Origin: Porphyromonadaceae bacterium W3.11 | Lineage (GTDB): Bacteria; Bacteroidota; Bacteroidia; Bacteroidales; Porphyromonadaceae | Length of the DNA: 64,000 nt | Direction of reading: 5' to 3' | Assembly (NCBI GenBank): GCA_030434245.1 | Contig: JAUISX010000005.1 | Coordinates: forward strand, 1-64,000 | Shown: positions 33,690 through 41,189 of the stretch, in pieces | Layout: every line of letters starts with the position of its first letter | Numbering within the stretch: position 1 is the stretch's first letter | Translations under genes and position numbers: made by a program | Notes under the pieces: generated by a model | The model's database searches: none | Told to the model about the DNA's origin: nothing | The model's input: only the letters and a program-made list of their open reading frames with translations

Positions 33690-35927
33690 TTACTCTACAA
33701 CTTGATGAATCTTGATCAAGTCATTTTTATCTCTTAATTTTCTAATGATGTAGTCAAGTTCAGAGAGATTCGGGATCCTTATCTTCACTCGCCCTATGGC
33801 CCTATCCTTAGCTGTCGAAAAGCTGATTTCAGTCAGAGGGATACGAGCATCCTTGATGGTGGTGATGATGTTAAAGACAAAGCCATCCATATTAACTCCC
33901 TCGATCTCCAGCGTTACCCCAAAGTTAGAGTGCACATGAGGGCCCCAGGAGATTGGCACCAATCGGTCTCCATGCGTGGCCTTAAGACGCATCGCAGTGG
34001 GGCATGACTTCTTGTGGACTACGACCTGAGCCTTTTCATTAATGATGCCGTCCACCTCCTCTCCAAATATAGGTTTGCAGCATGTAGCTCGTATATAATT
34101 CCTTCTCCCGTCCCTTGAGGTTAGGAGGTATAGCTCCTTTCTTCTCTCTTCAGGCAGGCTTGGCACTTTTGTTTCGTCCGAGTCCCATAGCTGACGTTCT
34201 TCTCTGACCTCTCCCCGCTCTTTCTCTTTCAGTAAAGTCTCTATTAACTTTTTATTCAGTATTACCTCACGTTTGTTGATGGCGAGGAAGAAATCGTCAC
34301 TACTTCTATAGTTAAGCACCATTCCCTTACTAGGGATGAGGTCCTGAAGAGCATATCCCTGATCATGGAGGAAAGCCTCTAGCTCAAATTTTCCTTTTTG
34401 GGTGTCCTGTGACTTCGTGGATGATAAGTAATCCTTTATCGCTCTCTTCGCTAGGGGGCTAGTCACATAATTCAGCCACTCCTCTTTGGGATGAGTCTTA
34501 CTCGCTGTCAGTATCTCTACCTGATCCCCATTCTGAAGATTATGATCAATGTCCACCATGACGTGATTAACTTTAGCTCCCAAGCAATGATCGCCTATCT
34601 TTCTATCCACCGTATAGGCATAATCCAGTACGGTAAAGTCCTGAGGGATACGTTGTTGCTTTCCCTCCTGTGTAAAGATGATTATATCCTGATTGGCAAA
34701 CTTATACATGATGGTCTCATAGTCATCCGAGGACTTAGGACCAGGGTTGCTAATCAAAGCTCTGACATTATTGAGGATGGTTTGCTCCAGATCATCTACG
34801 ATACCAGGCTTTTGCTTATATATCCAGTGTGCGGCAAGCCCTCTTTCGGCCATAGCGTGCATTCTATTCGAGCGGATCTGTACTTCTACCCACTCACCCA
34901 TAGGTCCCATGACCGTGATGTGCAGAGCTTGATAGCCATTTTCCTTAGGAGTTGTGAGCCAATCCCTCGTGCGGTCATCCTTCACCCTAAATTTTGATGA
35001 TATGGCTCTGTAGATCTTGAAGCAGTCGCTATACTCACTTTCAGGAGTTGAGGGCTTGAAGATGATTCTAATGGCGTAGATGTCGTATATCTCATTGAAG
35101 GATAATTGCTTTTGTTGCATCTTATTCCATATAGAATAGACCCCTTTGACCCTATGCTGTATCTCGTAGTGTAATCCAGTCTTCTTGAGATTATCCCTAA
35201 TGGCATCATAGAATTGAGAGAAAAGCGTACTCCGCTTAATACTACTCTCTTGGATCTTTTGTACTATATCCTCATACTGTTGAGGGTAATCATACTTAAG
35301 GGACAAGTCTTGAAGCTCGCTTTTAATCTTGTACATCCCCAGACGCTCTGCCAGTGGGGAGTAGAAGAGTCTCGTCTCGGCGGCTATCTTAGCCTGTTTC
35401 GTCTCTGGCATACTCTCCAGAGTACGCATATTGTGAAGCCTATCCGCAATCTTAATAATGATGATCCGAATGTCATCATTTGCGGTGAGCAATAGTCTAC
35501 GAATATTCTCCAATTGGGCAGAGGCATTGACCTTCTTTTCCACCACCTCCACTAAGATTTCGCCAGAAAGCTTAGTCAGTCCATTGACGATACGAGCGAT
35601 CGACTCGCCGAACATATCCTCAATGTCCTGAACGGTATAGTCGGTGTCCTCCACCACGTCATGCAAGAGAGCCGAAGCGATAGATGTCGATCCTAACCCT
35701 ATTTCATTACAGCAAATGTCAGCAACGGCTATAGGGTGGAGGATGTAAGGCTCTCCACTTTTACGCTTTGCCCCCTCATGAGCAGAGCGAGCTAGATTAA
35801 ACGCCTTATTAATAACTTCAGTTCGCTTACGGTGATTAGAGTTAAGATAGTCGTACAGAAGCTTGTCATAAGCTTTCTGCACCATCTTATCATAATCCAC
35901 CGTTTCCCCATCGTTTAGTGATGCCAT
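33690..35927 (-). CDS. relA/spoT: Bifunctional (p)ppGpp synthetase/hydrolase
   Basis: A 745-residue Rel protein that makes and degrades the stringent-response alarmone. The N-terminal HD hydrolase keeps His-Asp-Val-Val-Glu-Asp-Thr near residue 88, so hydrolysis is probably active. The synthetase has Tyr-Asp-Ile-Tyr-Ala-Ile-Arg-Ile-Ile and Asn-Gly-Tyr-Gln-Ala-Leu-His. Regulatory TGS (about 405-470), a helical/zinc-finger region with Cys-Cys-Lys-Pro, and a C-terminal ACT domain (about 670-745) follow. Length is standard. It is preceded by a 640-base gap. Confidence 0.96.
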   Translation of the reverse strand: MASLNDGETVDYDKMVQKAYDKLLYDYLNSNHRKRTEVINKAFNLARSAHEGAKRKSGEPYILHPIAVADICCNEIGLGSTSIASALLHDVVEDTDYTVQDIEDMFGESIARIVNGLTKLSGEILVEVVEKKVNASAQLENIRRLLLTANDDIRIIIIKIADRLHNMRTLESMPETKQAKIAAETRLFYSPLAERLGMYKIKSELQDLSLKYDYPQQYEDIVQKIQESSIKRSTLFSQFYDAIRDNLKKTGLHYEIQHRVKGVYSIWNKMQQKQLSFNEIYDIYAIRIIFKPSTPESEYSDCFKIYRAISSKFRVKDDRTRDWLTTPKENGYQALHITVMGPMGEWVEVQIRSNRMHAMAERGLAAHWIYKQKPGIVDDLEQTILNNVRALISNPGPKSSDDYETIMYKFANQDIIIFTQEGKQQRIPQDFTVLDYAYTVDRKIGDHCLGAKVNHVMVDIDHNLQNGDQVEILTASKTHPKEEWLNYVTSPLAKRAIKDYLSSTKSQDTQKGKFELEAFLHDQGYALQDLIPSKGMVLNYRSSDDFFLAINKREVILNKKLIETLLKEKERGEVREERQLWDSDETKVPSLPEERRKELYLLTSRDGRRNYIRATCCKPIFGEEVDGIINEKAQVVVHKKSCPTAMRLKATHGDRLVPISWGPHVHSNFGVTLEIEGVNMDGFVFNIITTIKDARIPLTEISFSTAKDRAIGRVKIRIPNLSELDYIIRKLRDKNDLIKIHQVVE

Positions 35928-36571
35928 ATATATCGAGATTCGAAAACTTCTTGAATTAAACTAAAACAAATCTACCTAAAAAACTTCAAATCGCTAATTC
36001 TTATTTGATTATTCTAAAGGCTAAGCATGTTTTAAGAAGTGGCAATCTCGCAGCTATATAATCGGATGTGGCCAGACTTTGGAAGGTCCACTAGATATAA
36101 GCCGCTAAGGCTGAGGGAGCAAAAAACGTACAAATGTAGAAGATAAAGCCTTTCTGTCATAGGCAAGACAGTGATTTTTCATCGTGAACACACTTTCTTA
36201 AGGCCAAGTTTACCTAAATAAAGTAGGCGATACAGTTTGTCATTTCTAGTGAATCACCTGCCGATGCTCTTGATGCAAATGAGATGTTTTAGGATTGATA
36301 AAAGTGATGGCTTTGTGTCTCCACTAAAATGAATACGAAAAAGAAGGAGTGGATTTATTTTCCTCTCCCTCTTAAGTTATTCCAAATGTGCATTTATATT
36401 AATCCTCTACCGATTTCTTAGATTCTAAGAAGGTTTGCCTTATAGGTTATACCTGTACTCCCACCACATATTAAGATGTTAATAATGAGGACTGATCAAT
36501 TTAGGTATGGCAGTAGGGCGAAGACCTTTATTTTCCCAAATAGGCAAGGATAAGCAAACTACTTATAAACA
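35928..36571. other. Intergenic gap upstream of relA/spoT
   Basis: 644 bases without a credible gene. On the minus strand TAGATTTG (plus 35967-35974) fits the -7 box for relA/spoT and would give a leader of about 35 bases; no -33 TTTG sits at the right distance. Nothing else is recognisable. Confidence 0.45.
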
Positions 36572-36781
36572 CTATTTTTTCTTGTGGAGAAGTACCTTCC
36601 TCAATACATTAAATAAGGACACTACTATTCCTATAAAAATTGATTGGTAGAGCTTGTCCTTAAATGCAAAGTCATTTGGGTGTCCCAACTCTGCTATAAT
36701 GTAGAATATGCCTAAGCTAATGGCTGTGCAAATAACAATTCCACATAAAAATAGTATTATATACTTATACCATCTATTCAT
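36572..36781 (-). CDS. Small two-helix membrane protein, unknown function
   Basis: A 69-residue protein starting at the ATG at 36781 (a longer start at 36820 is possible). It has two clear membrane segments (about residues 5-27 and 45-60) joined by a polar loop containing Gly-His-Pro-Asn-Asp-Phe, and a Lys-rich C-terminus. The design is that of a small inner-membrane protein, but no family was recognised. It stands alone on the minus strand, downstream of the tRNA-Glu/rpsT unit and past its terminator. Coding status is likely but not certain. Confidence 0.5.
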   Translation of the reverse strand: MNRWYKYIILFLCGIVICTAISLGIFYIIAELGHPNDFAFKDKLYQSIFIGIVVSLFNVLRKVLLHKKK

Positions 36782-36937
36782 TTTTCTTCTTTGTAAAAAG
36801 TGTTTTAGACGGTGCGACAACCTATTTAGAAAACCTTTCAGAGTCCCAATGTCTTATCGCTTGTGATGTCAAAGTTCTATTCACTCATGCCACAGGACTC
36901 ATTTCATAAAGATAACTCCTGTAGTTTAGCTAATCTA

Positions 36938-36971
36938 AAAGCACCCTGCCAATGAATTGACAAGGTGCTTT
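36938..36971 (-). terminator. Terminator of the tRNA-Glu/rpsT/tRNA-Glu unit
   Basis: On the minus strand, AAAGCACC pairs with GGTGCTTT and the stem extends inward to TG/CA after a small asymmetry; a short T-run follows. It lies 16 bases beyond the last tRNA-Glu. Confidence 0.7.
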
Positions 36972-36986
36972 CTTATGCTAAAGTAG

Positions 36987-37058
36987 TAGCCCATAGGGGA
37001 ATCGAACCCCTCTTTCCAGAATGAAAATCTGATGTCCTAGCCGATAGACGAATGGGCC
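36987..37058 (-). tRNA. tRNA-Glu (anticodon TTC), copy 1
   Basis: A 72-nt cloverleaf on the minus strand: acceptor GGCCCAT/ATGGGCT, anticodon stem CAGA/TCTG with loop carrying TTC, T arm GAGGGGTTCGATTCCCCT. No CCA is encoded. It is identical to copy 2 at 37413-37484 and lies downstream of rpsT in the same transcript. Confidence 0.95.
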
Positions 37059-37105
37059 AATATGTGATCTCTTATCCTTATTTCAGGATAGGATGGTCTA
37101 CTTCC

Positions 37106-37369
37106 TTATGCTTCAGCACGTAGTGAGCTGATATGATTTGCTAATGAGCTCTTAAGATTGGCAGCCTTATTTTTGTGGATGCGTCCCTTAGTTGCCATTC
37201 TATCTAACATAGAATAGATTTCTGGCAGCTTATTCTCAGCTTCAGTAGCATCTGTAAGTGCACGGAAGTCACGGACAGCGTTACGCATCGTCTTGCCATA
37301 GTAGCGATTTCTAAGACGACGAGTCTTATTCTGCCTAGCTCTCTTAAGTGCGGACTTATGATTTGCCAT
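37106..37369 (-). CDS. rpsT: 30S ribosomal protein S20
   Basis: An 87-residue basic helical protein that binds 16S rRNA early in 30S assembly. The N-terminus [10 protein letters not shown] and the Gly-Arg-Ile-His-Lys-Asn-Lys-Ala-Ala segment near residue 61 are family signatures. Length is standard. It is flanked by two identical tRNA-Glu genes on the same strand, with one promoter upstream of the whole set. Confidence 0.97.
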   Translation of the reverse strand: MANHKSALKRARQNKTRRLRNRYYGKTMRNAVRDFRALTDATEAENKLPEIYSMLDRMATKGRIHKNKAANLKSSLANHISSLRAEA

Positions 37370-37412
37370 ATTAATAAATTACTTCTATACTATTATTTAA
37401 TCATTATAACTG

Positions 37413-37484
37413 TAGCCCATAGGGGAATCGAACCCCTCTTTCCAGAATGAAAATCTGATGTCCTAGCCGATAGACGAATGGGCC
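37413..37484 (-). tRNA. tRNA-Glu (anticodon TTC), copy 2
   Basis: Same sequence as the copy at 36987-37058, first in the transcript, about 35 bases downstream of the predicted start site. Between it and rpsT there is a 43-base spacer. Confidence 0.95.
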
Positions 37485-37526
37485 AACTTCAGGCAAGGAT
37501 TTTTAAATCCTCTCATTAAGCGATTG

Positions 37527-37557
37527 CAAAGATACAAATAATTTTTGTAGTTCCAAA
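37527..37557 (-). promoter_or_regulatory. Promoter of tRNA-Glu/rpsT/tRNA-Glu unit
   Basis: Minus strand: TTTG (plus 37554-37557), exactly 19 bases, TATCTTTG (plus 37527-37534). This is a full match to the Bacteroidetes primary promoter consensus. Confidence 0.85.
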
Positions 37558-37585
37558 TGCTTACCCTGAAATGTAGATGTTTTTT

Positions 37586-37855
37586 TTAGCGACGGATACC
37601 AAGTTCCTTAATAATCGCACGATATCTTTCGATATCTTTTTCCATTAGATAGTCCAGTAAGCGACGACGCTTACCTACTAGCATCTTAAGAGCACGTGAG
37701 GTGTTATGATCTTTACGGTTGCTCTTTAGGTGTTCCGTCAAGTGAGATATACGGTATGAAAACAATGCAATCTGACTCTCTGCAGAACCAGTATCAGTGT
37801 TAGACTTTCCGTACTTCTCAAAGATCTCTTTCTTCTTTTCTGAATCTAAGTACAT
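37586..37855 (-). CDS. rpsO: 30S ribosomal protein S15
   Basis: An 89-residue basic helical protein that binds the central domain of 16S rRNA. Signatures are Thr-Gly-Ser-Ala-Glu-Ser-Gln-Ile near residue 22, His-Leu-x-x-His-Leu, Asp-His-Asn-Thr-Ser-Arg-Ala-Leu, Arg-Arg-Arg-Leu-Leu-Asp-Tyr-Leu, and the usual Tyr-Arg-Ala-Ile-Ile-Lys-Glu-Leu-Gly-Ile-Arg end. Length is standard. It is a single-gene unit with its own promoter and a structured leader that may carry autoregulation. Confidence 0.97.
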   Translation of the reverse strand: MYLDSEKKKEIFEKYGKSNTDTGSAESQIALFSYRISHLTEHLKSNRKDHNTSRALKMLVGKRRRLLDYLMEKDIERYRAIIKELGIRR

Positions 37856-37896
37856 GATTCTTTCTTTGAAAAATTATTGTTTACTAATAAAAATAA

Positions 37897-37941
37897 CAAA
37901 TGGTCTTGTAGCTCAAGCACATGAGCGTGCAAGGTCATTTG
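37897..37941 (-). promoter_or_regulatory. Structured rpsO leader, candidate S15 autoregulatory site
   Basis: On the minus strand the leader starts with CAAAUGACCUUG, which pairs with CAAGACCAUUUG 45 bases later (10 of 12 pairs, 2x2 internal loop). Inside, GCUC can pair with GAGC, or GCAC with GUGC. The element begins within a base or so of the predicted transcript start. S15 controls its own translation through leader structures in several phyla; this one has not been matched to a known class. Confidence 0.5.
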
Positions 37942-37947
37942 TAGTCG

Positions 37948-37978
37948 CAAAGATACCACAATTTTTGTATTTGACAAA
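37948..37978 (-). promoter_or_regulatory. rpsO promoter
   Basis: Minus strand: TTTG (plus 37975-37978), exactly 19 bases, TATCTTTG (plus 37948-37955). Same boxes and spacing as the rpsT-unit promoter. The leader is about 85 bases. Confidence 0.85.
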
Positions 37979-38562
37979 TTATTTTTTCTCTTAACTCTCT
38001 TTGAACATGCGGGTCATTAGGCTTCGTAATCACACCTATTATATGTAGGGGTCTTAAGAGTGGGCTAATGATGTAGATATTTGAGGGTGATAAACTGTCC
38101 AATGAATATGTTAGAAAATAGAGGATCCGAGTATAGCGGACGATCTGTTTTTTGGATTGTCCGGAGTATATCGATACATTAGATAATTAATGGTTGTTAT
38201 AGACTTTGCCTAGATGTATGCAAGCATGAAACTTCGTGTTTTCATATTGTATGAACTCTCGATATATTAATAATGTATATATAAGAGATACGTTTTAATT
38301 AAAGATGATGTTTCTAAAGTTGCTCATGAGTTAGAGAATTTATCCTATGTCTCATCGATATTCTTCTCATATGAAAAATTTTTATTCTCTATAGGAAACG
38401 TGTTTGTTTTATATAACTAAAATATATGATGTGACTTCTTGTTGTAGCGTTTTACTCTGGTGAGAGGAATACCTATTTGTGTGAAGATGGATTTTTGGTG
38501 TATATTTGATAGTGTTATAGAGATAAAATGAATTAATAACTATTAAAAGAGATAATAATGTT
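37979..38562. other. Divergent intergenic region between rpsO and mscL
   Basis: About 580 AT-rich bases without a gene. An 8-bp hairpin with one G-U pair lies at 38138-38162 with a T-rich loop; its role is unknown. TATATTTG at 38501-38508 with TTTG at 38476-38479 (21-base spacer) is a candidate mscL promoter. A CTATAGGAA motif like that in the 12.5-kb repeat cluster occurs near 38389. Confidence 0.5.
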
Positions 38563-38985
38563 ATGGGAATGATGAAAGAGTTTAAGGAGTTCGCCATGAG
38601 GGGGAATGTCGTGGATATGGCAGTTGGCGTAGTAATTGGTGGTGCCTTTGGTAAGATCGTCACTTCATTAGTGAATGATATCATCATGCCACCGATAGGA
38701 AAATTGGTTGGCGGCATGAACTTCTCTGAGCTTAAGGTGGTCTTGAACGAGGCTATCGTAGAGTCTTCAGGAGAGGTGATTCAGCCTGAAGCTGCTATCT
38801 ATTATGGTCAATTTATCCAGACCGTTATAGACTTTATCATTATCGCATTTGCTATATTCATGGTGATTAAGGGAATGAATAAGCTTAAGCGTAAAAAAGA
38901 GGAGGCTCCTGCTGCTCCTGCTCCAAAACCAGAGGATGTGGTGTTATTAGAGGAGATTAGAGACTTGCTGAGGAAGCAACAATAA
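38563..38985 (+). CDS. mscL: Large-conductance mechanosensitive channel
   Basis: A 140-residue inner-membrane protein that opens under membrane tension and protects against osmotic downshock. The family N-terminus [21 protein letters not shown] is followed by TM1 with Gly-Ala-Phe-Gly-Lys-Ile-Val and TM2 (about 80-105). The C-terminal helix is Lys/Glu-rich after an Ala/Pro linker. Length is standard. It is a single-gene unit. Confidence 0.96.
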   Translation: MGMMKEFKEFAMRGNVVDMAVGVVIGGAFGKIVTSLVNDIIMPPIGKLVGGMNFSELKVVLNEAIVESSGEVIQPEAAIYYGQFIQTVIDFIIIAFAIFMVIKGMNKLKRKKEEAPAAPAPKPEDVVLLEEIRDLLRKQQ

Positions 38986-39160
38986 TAAGGCTCTATTGAT
39001 TGTTTGCACTTAAGACCAAGTAGAGGAGTGGCTTTATTCCATTTTTAAGTTTTATTGTGGTTTTATGTACACAATAAGTATGGTAAGGTTGCCGAATTCA
39101 GTATATTTGTTCAGTAAGTGATGACTTTCTCACTAAGTATAATAAAAAGAGAATATAATT

Positions 39161-39487
39161 ATGAAAGAATTTGATGTAGATAAATACGATGAGGAGCTGG
39201 TAAAGTACATTCGCAGCACCTCGGATCGTAACGCAGAGATTGACTCGCTAAGTGATGAAGATATCTCGTATCTGCTGACATTGTGGGATGAGTATCTAGA
39301 TATATTGGATCTTGATGAAGATGAGGAGGACTTTGATGTCGATTCGGATGAATTGTACCGATATGTTACGGAGATGATTGCCTCTGATGAAAAGTCTTTG
39401 GATGTGGACATTGAGACTTTAATCAGTTTGATAGAAATGGAAGAGGACTTCGTCGATCATCTATTTGAAGACGAAGACAAAGAATAA
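39161..39487 (+). CDS. Very acidic small protein, unknown function
   Basis: A 108-residue soluble protein with an extreme Asp/Glu content, including a Leu-Asp-Glu-Asp-Glu-Glu-Asp stretch at about 51-57 and an acidic C-terminus Glu-Asp-Glu-Asp-Lys-Glu. It is predicted to be mostly helical with no membrane segment, and no family was recognised. A -7 box TATATTTG at 39102-39109 lies 52 bases upstream. The next gene, an OmpA-type lipoprotein, begins 28 bases after its stop, so the two may be co-transcribed. The acidity recalls DNA mimics or chaperone-like proteins, but nothing specific supports that. Confidence 0.7.
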   Translation: MKEFDVDKYDEELVKYIRSTSDRNAEIDSLSDEDISYLLTLWDEYLDILDLDEDEEDFDVDSDELYRYVTEMIASDEKSLDVDIETLISLIEMEEDFVDHLFEDEDKE

Positions 39488-39515
39488 TAATTATTAATAT
39501 AAATTGGAAAAGAAC

Positions 39516-40193
39516 ATGGAAAATATGAAGAAAATACTAGGTATATCAGCTGTTGGGCTGGGATTAATATTAGGTGGTTGTGGTGCAAATAATATGGTAA
39601 AGGGTGCTGGCATTGGTGCTGGTGCTGGTACCGTTATTGGCTCAGTGATTGGTAAGACTGCTGGAAATACTGCTGCAGGTGCTGCTATTGGTGGTATCAT
39701 AGGTGGTGCTACTGGTGGCATAATTGGTAATCATATGGATAAGCAAGCGAAAGAACTGGAGCAGCAACTTCCAGAAGCAGAGGTTGAGACTGTGAATAAT
39801 GGTGAAGCTATCAAGGTGACCTTTGATAGTGGTATCCTATTCTCAAGTAGCTCAAGTACTCTAAGCTCTGAATCAAGAGAGGCTTTAGTCCGTTTTGCTG
39901 AAAACATGAACGCTAATCCTGATACCGAAATCAGAATCGTAGGCCATACCGATAGTACTGGTAAATACGAGTACAACATGCAACTATCTGAAAAGCGTGC
40001 TGAGAGTGTGATGAATTTTCTTAGAGCACATAGCGTAGCTGCTGGTAGAATGATTCCGCTAGGCGTTGGTCCTGATGAGCCAATCGTAGATAATAGTACT
40101 CCTACTAACCGTGCTAAGAACCGTCGTGTAGAGATCTTTATCCTACCTAGTGAGAAGATGATCAAGGAAGCTGCTGCGAAAGCTGGTAAGTAA
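39516..40193 (+). CDS. OmpA-family lipoprotein with glycine-zipper region
   Basis: A 225-residue outer-membrane lipoprotein. The signal peptide ends at a Gly-Gly-Cys lipobox near residue 22. Residues about 30-70 form a Gly/Ala-rich zipper (alternating Gly-Ala and Gly-Gly-Ile-Ile-Gly). The C-terminal OmpA domain (about 95-210) has the peptidoglycan-binding motif Val-Gly-His-Thr-Asp-Ser-Thr-Gly and Leu-Ser-x-Lys-Arg-Ala. It is likely to tether outer membrane to peptidoglycan. ATG 39516 is chosen over TTG 39504. A strong terminator follows. Confidence 0.9.
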   Translation: MENMKKILGISAVGLGLILGGCGANNMVKGAGIGAGAGTVIGSVIGKTAGNTAAGAAIGGIIGGATGGIIGNHMDKQAKELEQQLPEAEVETVNNGEAIKVTFDSGILFSSSSSTLSSESREALVRFAENMNANPDTEIRIVGHTDSTGKYEYNMQLSEKRAESVMNFLRAHSVAAGRMIPLGVGPDEPIVDNSTPTNRAKNRRVEIFILPSEKMIKEAAAKAGK

Positions 40194-40213
40194 TCCTAGA
40201 CCATTATATATTT

Positions 40214-40260
40214 AAACACAGTGACACCCTGACTCATAGTCGGGGTGTCATTGTGTTTTA
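40214..40260 (+). terminator. Terminator after OmpA-type lipoprotein
   Basis: A stem of about 14 bp with one mismatch (ACACAGTGACACCC with GGGTGTCATTGTGT) and a TTTT tail, about 20 bases after the stop. Confidence 0.88.
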
Positions 40261-40459
40261 TATAGAGTAGGGTTAGTAGTATTGAGATAGGTTGATCGTA
40301 TGAGGAGGGGTGATATAAATAGGGCATTGCTTGATACTTAACTACTACAGTGCTTTTGCCAATGGGGTTGGTTCGTACTTTAGTTCGCTATGTCTTGTAG
40401 AAGCTGCGAATAATGAGTATTTTTGTTTGAAAGAGGATATAAATAAACGAATACATTTT

Positions 40460-40918
40460 ATGAAGATAAAGGATAATTCCATACAATATAAGATAGAAGA
40501 GCTTAATGAGGCAGCTCAATGGCTTTTGGAGAAAAGTAATGGAGAGCATGTTTGGCTCTTCGACGCTCCTATGGGTGCAGGTAAGACTACACTAATCAAG
40601 GAATTGTGCGATTTGCTTGGAGTAGAGGAGGTCGCTAGTAGCCCTACCTTTGCGATAGTGAATGAGTATCACAATCAGCAAGATGAGCGGCTATACCATA
40701 TAGATGCATATCGCTTGGAGTCCGAAAGAGATGGAGTTAACATAGGGGTGGGAGAGTATCTCAATAGCGGAGATTATTGTTTTGTAGAGTGGCCTGGTGT
40801 CTTGGATAGGCTTTTGCCAGAAGAGGCCTTTTGTATTCGTATAGATCCTCTAGGAGATGACGAGCGTCAGATCACATTATTAGGTGCAGATGCTTCATTT
40901 ATATATGATATTAGATAA
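40460..40918 (+). CDS. tsaE: tRNA t6A37 threonylcarbamoyltransferase ATPase TsaE
   Basis: A 152-residue P-loop protein needed, with TsaB, TsaC and TsaD, for the t6A modification of ANN-decoding tRNAs. Walker A is Ala-Pro-Met-Gly-Ala-Gly-Lys-Thr-Thr near residue 33; the switch segment Ser-Ser-Pro-Thr-Phe-Ala-Ile-Val-Asn-Glu-Tyr and the His-Ile-Asp-Ala-Tyr-Arg-Leu strand follow. Val-Glu-Trp-Pro is the Walker B-like end. ATG 40460 gives the normal family length; an upstream frame from 40331 lacks similarity. It starts a plus-strand cluster that runs to fetB. Confidence 0.92.
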   Translation: MKIKDNSIQYKIEELNEAAQWLLEKSNGEHVWLFDAPMGAGKTTLIKELCDLLGVEEVASSPTFAIVNEYHNQQDERLYHIDAYRLESERDGVNIGVGEYLNSGDYCFVEWPGVLDRLLPEEAFCIRIDPLGDDERQITLLGADASFIYDIR

Positions 40919-40921
40919 TAC

Positions 40922-41164
40922 ATGTCCATTCAGTTATTTATACGTATAGCCACGTTGCTCATGTTCGTCTTTCCTGGTGTGCTATCACTTTATGTTAGCA
41001 TCAAGGGTAGCAATTGGTTCTTCGGTGGTCAAAGTAATCGATACTTAGTACAAAGTATGGGGCGGAAATGGGCTAGGGTGTTGTATTTTATTTTAGGGGT
41101 CTTACTCTTAGGGGCAGCTTTAATGATATGGATGGATCCCAGAGGGTTAATGGAGGAGGTATGA
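40922..41164 (+). CDS. Imm17-like small membrane protein
   Basis: An 80-residue protein with two membrane segments (about 5-27 and 52-70) separated by the pattern Gly-Ser-Asn-Trp-Phe-Phe, Asn-Arg-Tyr-Leu-Val and Gly-Arg-Lys-Trp-Ala-Arg-Val-Leu-Tyr. That pattern resembles proteins annotated as immunity 17 family in Bacteroidetes. No toxin gene with a polymorphic-toxin layout lies nearby, so a role in toxin immunity is not supported by context. It starts three bases after tsaE. Confidence 0.65.
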   Translation: MSIQLFIRIATLLMFVFPGVLSLYVSIKGSNWFFGGQSNRYLVQSMGRKWARVLYFILGVLLLGAALMIWMDPRGLMEEV

Positions 41165-41189
41165 TAATGTTTTTTTTGTAAGAGATGTG

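Noticed and set aside
38138-38162. Hairpin in the rpsO-mscL gap as a regulatory RNA
   Set aside because: A single 8-bp hairpin with no promoter or flanking conservation that can be judged here is not enough to call an RNA gene.
40331-40459. N-terminal extension of TsaE from 40331
   Set aside because: The added 43 residues do not match the family; ATG 40460 gives standard length.
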